Assembly: GCA_963741355.1 (NCBI GenBank)
Contig: CAVUIG010000013.1
Location: 186,001 to 250,000 of the forward strand
Reading direction: 5' to 3'
DNA: 64,000 nt
From: CAIWHR01 sp963741355
GTDB lineage: Bacteria; Pseudomonadota; Gammaproteobacteria; Burkholderiales; Casimicrobiaceae
The notes below the pieces were generated by a model, which did no database searches, was not told where the DNA came from, and worked only from the letters and a program-made list of their open reading frames with translations. This document shows positions 1 through 8,307 of the stretch, one piece after another (the first letter of the stretch is position 1; each line of letters starts with the position of its first letter). Position numbers and translations under genes: made by a program.

Positions 1-864
1 CACGACAACTGATTCGGGGTGCGTCGCTTGGAGCGCGCGACGCCGGGCGCGGGCGGTCAGTGGCGCTCTGGGCGCCAGTCGCGTGCGCGCCACCACCCCG
101 TCAGGGCGACGGGGCCGTTGCGGTCGAAGAGGTCGAAGCTCAAGTGAATTCCGGGGCGAAGTGCGGCGGACGCGGTCGGCGACCGCGGCCAGCGTGGGCA
201 CTATACCATCGGCGTCAAGATCCTGCACCGGCCGGCCTTCGCGATAGCCATGCGGAACGACCAGCACCGGGCACCCGGCAGCGCGCGCCGCCAGCACGTC
301 GTTCGCCGAATCGCCGACCATCAGCAGCCGCGACGGCGCGATGCGAAATGCCGCGGCGACGTGGAGCAGCGGCCCCGCGTCCGGCTTCCTCGCCGGCAGG
401 TCGTCGCCGCCGATGACGAGGTCGAAACGATCGGCGATGCCGGCGTGCTCGAGGTGCGGACGCACGAAGCGCGTCGCCTTGTTCGTGACGATCGCGAGCG
501 CGAAGCCCTCGCGGCGCAGGCGGTCGAGGCAGTCGACGAGTCCGGGGAAGGGCGTCGTGGCGCGGCCGAGCTGTTCCGCGTAGAGCGCCTGGTACCGGGC
601 GAGCGCGGCGGTCATCGCCGCGTCGTCCAGCGATTCGGGCACGCTCCCCGTCGAGAGCGCGATCGCGCGGCGCACGAGGTTCGCCATCCCCTTGCCGACG
701 AGCTCGCGGATGACGTCCGGCGCGAGCGCAGGATGACCGAGCTCCGCCAGCAGCGCGTTCACTGCGGCCGCGAGGTCGTGGAGGGTGTCGAGCAGCGTGC
801 CGTCCAAGTCGAACGCGATCGCGCTGACGTCGAATCGTTGCGCCGCCGGCACCACCGCGTTCAT
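1..864 (-). CDS. gph: Phosphoglycolate phosphatase (HAD family), 3' end unresolved
   Basis: Hydrolyses 2-phosphoglycolate to glycolate in the cytosol. The minus-strand reading shows the HAD motifs in order: DLDGTLLDT near residue 19, IVTNK near 125, RKPDAGP near 156 and VGDSANDV near 183. The ATG at 864 overlaps the rpe stop codon (ATGA), so the two are translationally coupled in the usual betaproteobacterial rpe-gph order. The frame stays open to the window edge. Below about position 180, however, it becomes Arg/Pro-rich and the GC-third-position signal moves to another frame, which ends at a TGA at 57-59. The true end is therefore probably near 57, with a one-base shift at about 165-185; the catalytic domain itself is complete. 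Confidence 0.85.
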   Translation of the reverse strand, partial: MNAVVPAAQRFDVSAIAFDLDGTLLDTLHDLAAAVNALLAELGHPALAPDVIRELVGKGMANLVRRAIALSTGSVPESLDDAAMTAALARYQALYAEQLGRATTPFPGLVDCLDRLRREGFALAIVTNKATRFVRPHLEHAGIADRFDLVIGGDDLPARKPDAGPLLHVAAAFRIAPSRLLMVGDSANDVLAARAAGCPVLVVPHGYREGRPVQDLDADGIVPTLAAVADRVRRTSPRNSLELRPLRPQRPRRPDGVVARTRLAPRAPLTARARRRALQATHPESVVV

Positions 865-1541
865 CCCGATTTCGCGAGCTCGTCGCGCATCCGCGCGATC
901 ATCGCCGCGTAATCCGGCGCGCCGAAGATCGCCGACCCGGCGACGAACGTGTCGGCGCCGGCCCGCGCGATTGCGGCGATGTTGTCGGCCTTCACGCCGC
1001 CGTCGACCTCGAGCATGATGGGGCGGCCCGTCCGCTGCCGCGCGGCGTCGATGCGCGGGCGCACCGCCTTCAGCTTCTCCAGCGTGTGCGGAATGAACGA
1101 CTGGCCGCCGAAACCCGGATTCACCGACATGATCAGCACGAGGTCGAGCTTGTCGATCGTGTGATCGAGCCATTCGAGCGGGGTCGCGGGATTGAACGCG
1201 AGGCCCGCCTTGCAGCCGCAGTCGTGGATGAGGCCGATCGTGCGGTCCACGTGATACGACGCCTCGGGATGGAACGTCACGATCGCGGCGCCCGCCTTCG
1301 CGAAATCGGGGACGATGCGGTCGACCGGCGTCACCATCAGATGCACGTCGATCGGCAGCTTCGTGTGCGGCCGGATCGCCTCGCAGACGAGCGGCCCGAT
1401 CGTCAGGTTCGGCACGTAATGGTTGTCCATCACGTCGAAGTGAATGAGGTCGGCGCCGGCGGCCTCGACGGCGGCGACCTCCGCGCCGAGGCGGGCGAAG
1501 TCGGCGGAGAGGAGCGAGGGAGCGATTCGATAGTCCGGCAT
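861..1541 (-). CDS. rpe: Ribulose-phosphate 3-epimerase
   Basis: Interconverts D-ribulose 5-phosphate and D-xylulose 5-phosphate in the pentose phosphate and Calvin pathways. The 226-residue TIM-barrel protein starts MPDYRIAPSLLSADFARLG, the standard N-terminus, so the ATG at 1541 is preferred to an upstream in-frame start. Metal and phosphate-binding segments are visible: HFDVMDNHYVPN, DVHLMV, SVNPGFGGQ and EVDGGV. Its stop overlaps the gph start. It is divergent from apaG, with about 40 bp between the starts. Confidence 0.96.
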   Translation of the reverse strand: MPDYRIAPSLLSADFARLGAEVAAVEAAGADLIHFDVMDNHYVPNLTIGPLVCEAIRPHTKLPIDVHLMVTPVDRIVPDFAKAGAAIVTFHPEASYHVDRTIGLIHDCGCKAGLAFNPATPLEWLDHTIDKLDLVLIMSVNPGFGGQSFIPHTLEKLKAVRPRIDAARQRTGRPIMLEVDGGVKADNIAAIARAGADTFVAGSAIFGAPDYAAMIARMRDELAKSG

Positions 1542-1581
1542 GGCGTTATAATTGTCCGAGCGGCATGTTGAGGTGGCAAGG

Positions 1582-1965
1582 ATGTCCGAAGCGAAGAAAT
1601 ACGATGTCACCGTCGCGGCGCGCGCGACCTACGTCGCCGACCAGTCCGACCCTTCGCGCAACCAGTACGTGTTCGCGTACACGATCACCGTGACCAACAC
1701 GGGCTCGGTCGCCGCGCGGCTCCTGTCGCGCCACTGGATCATCACCGACGGCGACCACCACGTCCAGGAAGTGAAGGGGCAGGGCGTGGTCGGCCAGCAG
1801 CCGCTGCTCAACCCCGGCGAGAGCTTCGAGTACACGAGCGGCACGCACCTCACCACCGCCGTCGGGACGATGCGCGGCACCTATCAGATGGTGGCCGACG
1901 ACGGCCGGACCTTCGACGCGACGATTCCCCCGTTCACGCTCTCGGTGCCGCGGGTGCTCCATTAG
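1582..1965 (+). CDS. apaG: ApaG domain protein (Co2+/Mg2+ efflux-associated)
   Basis: A 127-residue ApaG/DUF525 protein, which matches the family length. It is a small beta-sandwich (fibronectin III-like) protein whose biochemical role is not settled. Family hallmarks seen include FAYTITVTNTG near residue 30, LLSRHWIITDG and the segment GEFEYTSG-like GESFEYTSG followed by GTMRGTYQMV. The ATG at 1582 is chosen over one at 1552 because it gives the usual N-terminus and follows a purine-rich AGGTGGCAAGG. It is divergent from rpe, the common betaproteobacterial arrangement. Confidence 0.95.
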   Translation: MSEAKKYDVTVAARATYVADQSDPSRNQYVFAYTITVTNTGSVAARLLSRHWIITDGDHHVQEVKGQGVVGQQPLLNPGESFEYTSGTHLTTAVGTMRGTYQMVADDGRTFDATIPPFTLSVPRVLH

Positions 1966-2093
1966 CGAGAGTCGTCCGCGGAATCGCCGCCCGCGGACCC
2001 GCGCGGCTTGCGGCGCGAAGGCCACATGGTCCACGCCACGATGACGACGGCGATCAGCAGCGCGAGCGCCGCTTCGATGAAGAACCATTCCAT
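1962..2093 (-). CDS. Small single-span membrane protein (43 aa), hypothetical
   Basis: A 43-codon minus-strand reading frame between apaG and mltA. It begins MEWFFIEAALALLIAVVIV, continues to a Trp/Met boundary, and ends with a basic then acidic hydrophilic tail. This looks like one N-out transmembrane helix with a cytoplasmic tail. Codon third positions are nearly all G or C, as in neighbouring real genes, which argues against chance. Its stop overlaps the apaG stop on the opposite strand and its start overlaps the proposed mltA start by 17 bp. No clear ribosome binding site was found and the function is unknown. Confidence 0.5.
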   Translation of the reverse strand: MEWFFIEAALALLIAVVIVAWTMWPSRRKPRGSAGGDSADDSR

Positions 2094-3354
2094 AGCGTCG
2101 AGGCTTGTCCGCTTTCGTCAGCCGGCGCCGCTCCTGGGCGCGGCGCTCGTGATGCTCGCGTGCGCGGGATGCGTGACCGCACCGAGCGCCCCTCCCGTAC
2201 CGCCTGCGCAAACCGCGCCGGCTCCCGCGGTCGCCGCGCCGACGTTGCCGGCAACCTACCGCGCCGTCGACTGGTCCGCACTGCCGGGCTGGGCCGACGA
2301 CCAGTCCAACGACGCCTGGCTCGCGTATCTCGCCGGCTGCGCGGCGCTGACCGCGCCCGGCGCACCGACGCGCGACGTCTGGATCGCCCCGTGCACGGCC
2401 GCTGCGGCCGTCACTGCGCTGGACGCGGCGAGCGTGCGCGCCTATTTCGAAAGCCATTTTATCCCATACGCGGTCGGCGCCGCCGACGGCCGCGACAGCG
2501 GCCTTGTCACCGGCTATTACGAGCCGCTGCTCGCGGGCAGCAGGATCCGCACCACGCAGTTTGCGGTCGCGCTGTACGCGCCGCCGGACGATCTCCTGAC
2601 GATCGACCTCTCCGAGCTCTATCCGGATCTCAAGGACCGCCGACTGCGCGGGCGCGTCGACGGCCGCCGCGTGATTCCGTACTGGACGCGTGCCGACATC
2701 GACGCCGGCCGCGCGCCGCTCGACGGCAAGGCACTCGTCTACGTCGCCGATCCGGTCGAGGCGTTCTTCCTGCAGATCCAGGGATCGGGGCGCATCGAGC
2801 AGCCCGACGGCAGCGTGATTCGCATCGGCTACGCCGACCAGAACGGGCACCCGTTCCGCTCGATCGCGCGCGTGCTGATCGATCGCGGCGAAATTTCCGC
2901 CGATCGCGCGTCGATGCAGGGCATCAAGGCGTGGGCGCGCGCGAATCCGGCGAAGCTTCCCGCGCTCCTCGAGGAGAATCCGAGCTACGTCTTCTTTCGA
3001 GAGGTCGCGCCGGCAGCACCCGGTTCGCTCGAGGCCAGGATCGACGGCCCGATCGGAACGCTCGGCGTTCCGCTCGCGGCCGGGCGCACGATCGCCGTCG
3101 ACCCGCGCTCGGTGCCGCTCGGTGCGCCCGTGTATCTCGCGACGAGTTGGCCGCTGTCGACGACGCCGCTCGACCGGCTGGTGCTCGCGCAGGACACGGG
3201 GGGCGCGATCCGCGGCGCGATCCGCGTCGATTTCTTCTGGGGATTCGGGCCCGATGCGGGCCGCGAAGCGGGCCGGATGCGTCAGGACGGCCGGATGTGG
3301 ATCCTCTGGCCGAAAGGCGCGGCGTTGCCGCCCGCGCCGACAACAAGACCCTGA
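2077..3354 (+). CDS. mltA: Membrane-bound lytic murein transglycosylase A
   Basis: Cleaves peptidoglycan glycan strands to 1,6-anhydromuropeptides at the outer membrane. From the ATG at 2077 the protein has a basic N-region, a hydrophobic stretch and cysteines (MLACAGC) consistent with a lipoprotein signal, although the lipobox is not canonical. The MltA barrel follows (SGLVTGYYEPLL, FFLQIQGSGRI), then the C-terminal 3D domain (DPRSVPLGAPVYLAT, LAQDTGGAIRGAIRVDFFWG), which contains the aspartates expected for catalysis. An upstream TTG at 2008 is also open but would add 23 residues with no signal-like character. Confidence 0.93.
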   Translation: MKNHSIASRLVRFRQPAPLLGAALVMLACAGCVTAPSAPPVPPAQTAPAPAVAAPTLPATYRAVDWSALPGWADDQSNDAWLAYLAGCAALTAPGAPTRDVWIAPCTAAAAVTALDAASVRAYFESHFIPYAVGAADGRDSGLVTGYYEPLLAGSRIRTTQFAVALYAPPDDLLTIDLSELYPDLKDRRLRGRVDGRRVIPYWTRADIDAGRAPLDGKALVYVADPVEAFFLQIQGSGRIEQPDGSVIRIGYADQNGHPFRSIARVLIDRGEISADRASMQGIKAWARANPAKLPALLEENPSYVFFREVAPAAPGSLEARIDGPIGTLGVPLAAGRTIAVDPRSVPLGAPVYLATSWPLSTTPLDRLVLAQDTGGAIRGAIRVDFFWGFGPDAGREAGRMRQDGRMWILWPKGAALPPAPTTRP

Positions 3355-3364
3355 GCCCGCGGGG

Positions 3365-4339
3365 TCAGTCGCCGGCGTGCGCCAGCACGCCGCCCGCCTG
3401 CTTGTCCGCGTGGTACGACGAGCGCACCAGCGCGCCGACCGCCGCGTGGCGGAATCCCATCGCATAGGCTTCGCGCTCGAACATCGCGAACGTATCGGGA
3501 TGCACGTAACGAAGCACGGGCAGGTGCTCGCGCGTGGGCTGCAGGTACTGGCCGATGGTCAGCATCTCGATGCCATGCGCGCGCATGTCGGCGAGCGTGG
3601 CGAGAATCTCGTCGTCGGTCTCGCCGAGGCCCACCATCAGCCCGGACTTGGTCGGCACGCCGGGGACACGCGCGCGAAAGTCGCGGAGCAGCGCGAGTGA
3701 ATGCGCATAGTCGGCGCCCGGCCGGGCCTGCCGGTACAGCCGCGGGACGGTCTCGAGGTTGTGGTTCATCACGTCCGGCGGCGCGGCCGAGAGAATGTCG
3801 AGCGCGCGCTCGAGGCGACCGCGGAAATCGGGAACCAGCACCTCGATCTGCGTGCCCGGCGAACGCGCACGCACGGCGCGAATGCAATCGGCGAAGTGCT
3901 GCGCGCCGCCGTCGCGCAGGTCGTCGCGGTCGACGCTCGTGACGACCACATAGGAGAGTCCGAGCGCCGCGATCGTCGCCGCGAGATGCGCGGGCTCGTC
4001 GGCGTCGAGCGGCAGCGGCCGCCCGTGGCCGACGTCGCAGAACGGGCAGCGGCGCGTGCACACGTCGCCCATGATCATGAACGTCGCCGTGCCGTTGCCG
4101 AAGCATTCGCCGATGTTCGGGCACGAGGCTTCCTCGCACACCGTGTGCAGCGAATGCTCGCGCAGGATCTTCTTGATCTCGTGGAAGCGCGGCGACGACG
4201 GTGCGCGAACGCGGATCCAGTCCGGCTTTTTCAGCCGCTCCGCCGCGACGACCTTGACCGGGATGCGCACGGTCTTGGCCCCGCCTTTCTGCTTGACGCC
4301 GGCAGTGATGGGGACGGGAGGGGGAGCGTCTTGGGGCAC
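3365..4339 (-). CDS. lipA: Lipoyl synthase (radical SAM)
   Basis: Inserts two sulfur atoms into octanoyl groups on lipoyl domains. Both iron-sulfur cluster motifs are present: the auxiliary cluster CEEASCPNIGEC near residues 67-78 and the radical-SAM CTRRCPFC near 93-100. The C-terminal RSSYHA motif is also visible. The chosen start is the GTG at 4339, preceded by an AGG, giving 324 residues; the longer open frame upstream lies inside lipB. It sits 38 bp downstream of lipB. The product lipoylates GcvH, which is encoded at about 14.6-15.0 kb. Confidence 0.96.
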   Translation of the reverse strand: MPQDAPPPVPITAGVKQKGGAKTVRIPVKVVAAERLKKPDWIRVRAPSSPRFHEIKKILREHSLHTVCEEASCPNIGECFGNGTATFMIMGDVCTRRCPFCDVGHGRPLPLDADEPAHLAATIAALGLSYVVVTSVDRDDLRDGGAQHFADCIRAVRARSPGTQIEVLVPDFRGRLERALDILSAAPPDVMNHNLETVPRLYRQARPGADYAHSLALLRDFRARVPGVPTKSGLMVGLGETDDEILATLADMRAHGIEMLTIGQYLQPTREHLPVLRYVHPDTFAMFEREAYAMGFRHAAVGALVRSSYHADKQAGGVLAHAGD

Positions 4340-4377
4340 GATCGGCCTGTGGCGGTTGGGGATGCGGCGACGAGCGT

Positions 4378-5031
4378 TCAGTGGGTGAGCTTCGCCGCGA
4401 CGATGGGGGCCAACTCCCGCCCGGCGTCCGCGACGGACTTCTTCACGCCGAAATCGGCGAGCTGCGTGACGGCGAGACCGCGAAAGCCGCAGGGATCGAT
4501 GTCGGCGAACGGCGCCAGGTCCATCGCGACGTTCACGGCGACGCCGTGATAGCTGCAGCCGTTCCTGATCTTCAGTCCCAGCGCGCCGATCTTCGCCTCG
4601 GTGCCGCCGCGATCGACGTAGACCCCTGGGGCATCCGCCTTTCCCCAAGCGAAAATCCCCATCGAATCAAGCCATTCTATCACGCCCGCCTCGATGGCCC
4701 GAACCATCGGACGCACGCCGAGACCGAGCCGGCGCAGATCGAACATCAGGTAGAGGACGAGCTGACCCGGGCCGTGATAGGTGATCTGCCCGCCGCGGTC
4801 GACCTTGATCGCCGGGATGCCGTTGGCGCGCAGCAGATGCTCGGGCCGGCCGGCCAGGCCCAGCGTGTAGACCGGGTCGTGCTCGGTGGCCCAGACCTCG
4901 TCGGGCGTGGCGGCGTCGCGACCGGCGGTGAACGCCTGCATCGCGCGCCACGTCGTTTCGTAGTCGGTGCGGCCGAGCGCGCGCACGAGCGCCGCGCGCG
5001 CGGCGGCCTCCGTGGCGAGGGCTTGCGTCAC
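4378..5031 (-). CDS. lipB: Octanoyltransferase
   Basis: Transfers octanoate from acyl carrier protein to lipoyl-dependent proteins, the step before LipA. The 217-residue protein has the LplA/LipB fold signatures RGGQITYHGPGQLVLY, AKIGALGLKI (catalytic Lys) and DPCG (catalytic Cys). The start ATG overlaps the stop of the upstream YbeD-family gene by four bases, indicating translational coupling. The order YbeD-lipB-lipA is conserved in proteobacteria. Confidence 0.97.
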   Translation of the reverse strand: MTQALATEAAARAALVRALGRTDYETTWRAMQAFTAGRDAATPDEVWATEHDPVYTLGLAGRPEHLLRANGIPAIKVDRGGQITYHGPGQLVLYLMFDLRRLGLGVRPMVRAIEAGVIEWLDSMGIFAWGKADAPGVYVDRGGTEAKIGALGLKIRNGCSYHGVAVNVAMDLAPFADIDPCGFRGLAVTQLADFGVKKSVADAGRELAPIVAAKLTH

Positions 5032-5309
5032 AGCACCATCGCGACCATCGGATGCGACGTGAGCTCGCGATAGAGATTGTCGAGCTGGTCGCGCGACGTC
5101 GCGTTGATCGTCGCCGTCACCGACAGGTAGTTGCCGGCGGTCGACGCGCGCATCTCGAGGGTGCCGGCGTCGAAATCGGGCGCGTGCTTCTGGACGACGT
5201 CGACCACCGCCTGCGCAAAGCCGTCACGCGTGCGTCCCATCACCTTGAGCGGGAACGCGCAGGGAAAGGTGAGCAGCGATTCGGTGGCGACCGGCGGCAG
5301 CGTGGGCAT
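5028..5309 (-). CDS. ybeD: YbeD family protein (DUF493)
   Basis: A 93-residue DUF493 protein beginning MPTLPPVATESLLTFPCAFPLKVMG, with the family's FPLKVMG and VTATINATSRDQLDNLYREL segments. It is a small alpha-beta (ACT-like) protein of unknown mechanism. It is routinely found directly upstream of lipB, as here with an ATGA overlap, so a regulatory link to lipoylation is often suspected but not shown. Confidence 0.93.
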   Translation of the reverse strand: MPTLPPVATESLLTFPCAFPLKVMGRTRDGFAQAVVDVVQKHAPDFDAGTLEMRASTAGNYLSVTATINATSRDQLDNLYRELTSHPMVAMVL

Positions 5310-5383
5310 GGTGTCTCCAAAATACACCAATGTGGAGGCGGCCCCGCGCCGCGCAAGGGACGGCCCGCGCCGGGGGCGCGCCG

Positions 5384-6598
5384 TCAGCCGCGTTCGCGCG
5401 GATACATGTATTCGCGCGTCGGCGGGTGCGGCAGCCGGCCGTCGGGCAGCGGCTTGCCGGCGAGGAGCTGGAAGATCGACAGCCAGCCGCGCTCGAACGC
5501 GTGCGCCGATCCCGCGAGATAGACGCGCCACACCCGGTATTTTTCCTCGCCGACCTCCGCTCGGGCCGCGTCGGCATTCGCTTCGAGGGCGTCGAGCCAG
5601 CACCAGAGCGTCTTCGCGTAATGCTCGCGCAGCGCCTCGGCATCGACGAGCTCGAGCCCTTCGCGCGCGAGCCCCTCGATGACCGGGGCGACATGGGTGA
5701 GCTGCCCGCCGGGAAAGACGTAGTCCTCGACGAACGACCCGATCCCGCTGCCGAGGCTGTCGGCGCCCAGCATGTTCTGGGTGATGCCGTGATTCAGCAC
5801 GAAGCCGCCGGGCTTGAGGATCCGGTAGATCTTCCCGAAGTACTTGCCGTAGCGCCGCACGCCGACGTGCTCGAACATGCCGATGCTGGCGATCTTGTCG
5901 TAGAGCACGTCGTTCGGCAGGTCGGCGTAGTCGAGGTATTTCACGTGCACGCGGCCCGTGAGCCCGCGCGCGGCGATCTCGCGCTCGACGTGCTCGAACT
6001 GGTGCCGCGACAGCGTGATGCCGGTCGCCGTCGCGCCGTAATGCTCGGCCGCCCAGAAGACGAGGCCGCCCCAGCCGCAGCCGATGTCCAGCATCGTTTC
6101 GCCCGGTTGCAGCCGGAGCTTGCGGCAGATGTGGTCGAGCTTGCGCGCCTGGGCGTCGGCGAGCGACTCGCCGTCGCGCGTGAAATAGGCGCAGGAATAG
6201 ACCATCCGCGGATCGAGCCACAGCCGGTAGAAGGCGTCGGAGACGTCGTAGTGGTGCTGGATGTTCCGGCGATTGCCGCGCTGCTGGTGCCAGAACCCGC
6301 GCCACTGGGCCACGAGCGAATCGCGGCCGTGCGTGATCGAGCCGACCATCGCCTCGGCGACGCGCAGCACGGTGCGGGCGCCGCCGGTGAAATCGATGTC
6401 GTTCCGCACGTAGGCGCGGGCGAGGCTGCCGAGCGCCGGGGACGCGAGCGCCTTCAGGCCCGACCAGCTGCGGGCGAAGATCTCGACTTCAGGTTGCGCG
6501 GACAGCGGGATGCGCCCGCCATCCGGAAGGATCAGCGTCACCGGCAGGTCGCGCCCGCCGTATCGGCTGGCGATGATCTTTTGCAGCGGTTGCGCCAT
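5384..6598 (-). CDS. cfa: Cyclopropane-fatty-acyl-phospholipid synthase
   Basis: Uses S-adenosylmethionine to add a methylene group across double bonds of membrane phospholipid acyl chains. An N-terminal lipid-binding domain of about 120 residues precedes the methyltransferase domain, which has QHHYDVSDAFYRLWLD, motif I LDIGCGWGG near residue 170, and GMFEHVG. ATG 6598 (MAQPLQKI) gives 404 residues, the usual length. A further ATG at 6751 is open but adds Arg-rich sequence. The gene lies between dat and YbeD, which are often adjacent in relatives. Confidence 0.93.
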   Translation of the reverse strand: MAQPLQKIIASRYGGRDLPVTLILPDGGRIPLSAQPEVEIFARSWSGLKALASPALGSLARAYVRNDIDFTGGARTVLRVAEAMVGSITHGRDSLVAQWRGFWHQQRGNRRNIQHHYDVSDAFYRLWLDPRMVYSCAYFTRDGESLADAQARKLDHICRKLRLQPGETMLDIGCGWGGLVFWAAEHYGATATGITLSRHQFEHVEREIAARGLTGRVHVKYLDYADLPNDVLYDKIASIGMFEHVGVRRYGKYFGKIYRILKPGGFVLNHGITQNMLGADSLGSGIGSFVEDYVFPGGQLTHVAPVIEGLAREGLELVDAEALREHYAKTLWCWLDALEANADAARAEVGEEKYRVWRVYLAGSAHAFERGWLSIFQLLAGKPLPDGRLPHPPTREYMYPRERG

Positions 6599-6844
6599 CT
6601 TCGTTGCGCTCAGCGCGGATTCTTCCGCAGCGATGTCCGCCACACCGCCCCGACGCCGGCGGCATGCCCGCTCGCTCCGGGCAGAAGCCGCCGCCCGCGT
6701 CATGGCACGGGCCGACCGGACCATTCTAGCGAAAAACGGCGCGCCGTCCACTCCGGCGGAACGGCTCGGCGCGGGACCGGCGCGGCCGGCCCGCTGCTAC
6801 TATCGCGGGATCAGGGCGCCCGCCCCAATTCCCGCCCCCCGAAC

Positions 6845-7375
6845 GTGCCCAAGACCCCCGCCGCCGACCGCGCCGGCCCGCCCGCGCGCGTGTTCACGGA
6901 GCGGCAGTTCCGCGACGCGCTGGCGCAGTTCGCGACCGGCGTCACCGTGATCGCCGCGCCCGCGGCGGGCGGGCGCTACGTGGGATTCACGGCGAATTCG
7001 TTCAACTCCGTCTCCCTCGCGCCGCCGCTCGTCCTGTGGAGCCTTTCCCGCAAGGCGAGCAACCTCGCGACGTTCGAGTCGGCGCAGCGCTACGCGATCA
7101 ACGTGCTCGCGCGCGATCAGCTCGACATCGCGCTTCGCTTCTCGCGTCCGCACGCGGACCGTTTCGACGGCGTTCCGTTCCGGCTGGGGGCCGCCGGCGC
7201 GCCGTTGATCGAGGGATGCGTCGCGTGGTTCGAATGCGTCCATCACGCGCAGTACCCGGCCGGCGACCACATCGTCTTCGTCGGCGAGGTCGAGACCTGC
7301 GAGCGCAGAAGCGGTGACGGACTCGTGTTTCATCACGGCCGCTACATGACGACGCAGGCGCTGCCGGCGAAGTAG
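6845..7375 (+). CDS. Flavin reductase-like FMN-binding protein
   Basis: A 176-residue protein of the flavin reductase domain family (split barrel). Signatures are FRDALAQFATGVTVIAA, GFTANSFNSVSLAPPLVLWSL and the C-terminal HHGRY. Members reduce FMN or FAD with NAD(P)H, often for a partner monooxygenase; no such partner is adjacent here, so the substrate is unknown. No ATG is available upstream; the GTG at 6845 gives the expected N-terminus. It is divergent from cfa and convergent with dat. Confidence 0.88.
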   Translation: MPKTPAADRAGPPARVFTERQFRDALAQFATGVTVIAAPAAGGRYVGFTANSFNSVSLAPPLVLWSLSRKASNLATFESAQRYAINVLARDQLDIALRFSRPHADRFDGVPFRLGAAGAPLIEGCVAWFECVHHAQYPAGDHIVFVGEVETCERRSGDGLVFHHGRYMTTQALPAK

Positions 7376-7406
7376 CGCCTCCCGGCGGGCGATCCTGCGG
7401 AGGGCT

Positions 7407-8249
7407 TTAGCGCGGTGCCGGCTTGTGCCGCTGGTAGAGCGCGTGCATCCGGCGAAAGGCGGGGCCCGGCACGCCGCCGGCGAACGGCTTGCCGTCGACA
7501 CTCGTCACGGCCAGCACTTCCTTCGTCGACGACGTGAGCCACATCTCGTCTGCCGCGAGCGCTTCGGCGCGCGCGACCGGCCGCGACTCGAACGGCAGCG
7601 CCGCTTCCAGCGCGAACTCGACGGCGGCGTCGTAGGTGATCCCCGGCAGGATGAGATTGTCCTTGGGCGGGGCGACGATCGTCCCGCCGATCACCACCAG
7701 CACGTTCGACGCGGAGGCCTCGGTGAGAAACCCGTCGCGGAACATCACGGTCTCGACCGCCCCGGCGTCGGCGGCGAGCTGGCGCATCAGCACGTTGCCG
7801 ACGAGCGAGATCGTCTTGAGATCGCAGCGGCGCCACCGGTTGTCCTCGGCGGTGACGACGGCCACGCCGCGCTCGATCTGCTCCTTCGAAGGCGTGGCGA
7901 GCGGATTGCTCATCATGAACACGGTCGGCGGCACGCCCTGCGGAAACGCGTGATCGCGCTTGGCGACGCCGCGCGTCACCTGGAGATAGACGCCCTGGTC
8001 GTCGAACGGCTGCTTCGCCACGAGCTCGCCGATGATCTGCGTCCAGTCGGCGTCGCCGTGCGGATTGGGGAGACGGATGCCGTCGAGGCTTCGCTGCAGT
8101 CGCGTGAGGTGATGCGGCAGCCGAAACGGCTGCCGGCGGTAGACCGGGATCAGCTCGTAGACGCCGTCGCCGTAGATGAACCCGCGGTCGAGCACGGAGA
8201 TCTTCGCGTCCTCGAGCGGCAGGTACGCTCCGTTGAGATAGACGATCAT
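7407..8249 (-). CDS. dat: D-amino-acid transaminase (class IV aminotransferase)
   Basis: A 280-residue PLP enzyme of fold type IV. It shows the N-terminal SVLDRGFIYGDGVYELIPVY, the catalytic lysine in LKTISLVGNVL, and the phosphate-binding ETVMFRDGFLTEASASN. The fit to D-amino-acid transaminase is better than to branched-chain aminotransferase or aminodeoxychorismate lyase, and placement beside the D,D-carboxypeptidase and close to lipB/YbeD is the common betaproteobacterial context. It probably supplies or recycles D-Ala and D-Glu for peptidoglycan. Confidence 0.88.
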   Translation of the reverse strand: MIVYLNGAYLPLEDAKISVLDRGFIYGDGVYELIPVYRRQPFRLPHHLTRLQRSLDGIRLPNPHGDADWTQIIGELVAKQPFDDQGVYLQVTRGVAKRDHAFPQGVPPTVFMMSNPLATPSKEQIERGVAVVTAEDNRWRRCDLKTISLVGNVLMRQLAADAGAVETVMFRDGFLTEASASNVLVVIGGTIVAPPKDNLILPGITYDAAVEFALEAALPFESRPVARAEALAADEMWLTSSTKEVLAVTSVDGKPFAGGVPGPAFRRMHALYQRHKPAPR

Positions 8250-8307
8250 GGGTTCACGCTTCCTCGAATTCGTGCGGTGTGAAGGGATCCCGTCAGCGAG
8301 CGCGGCG

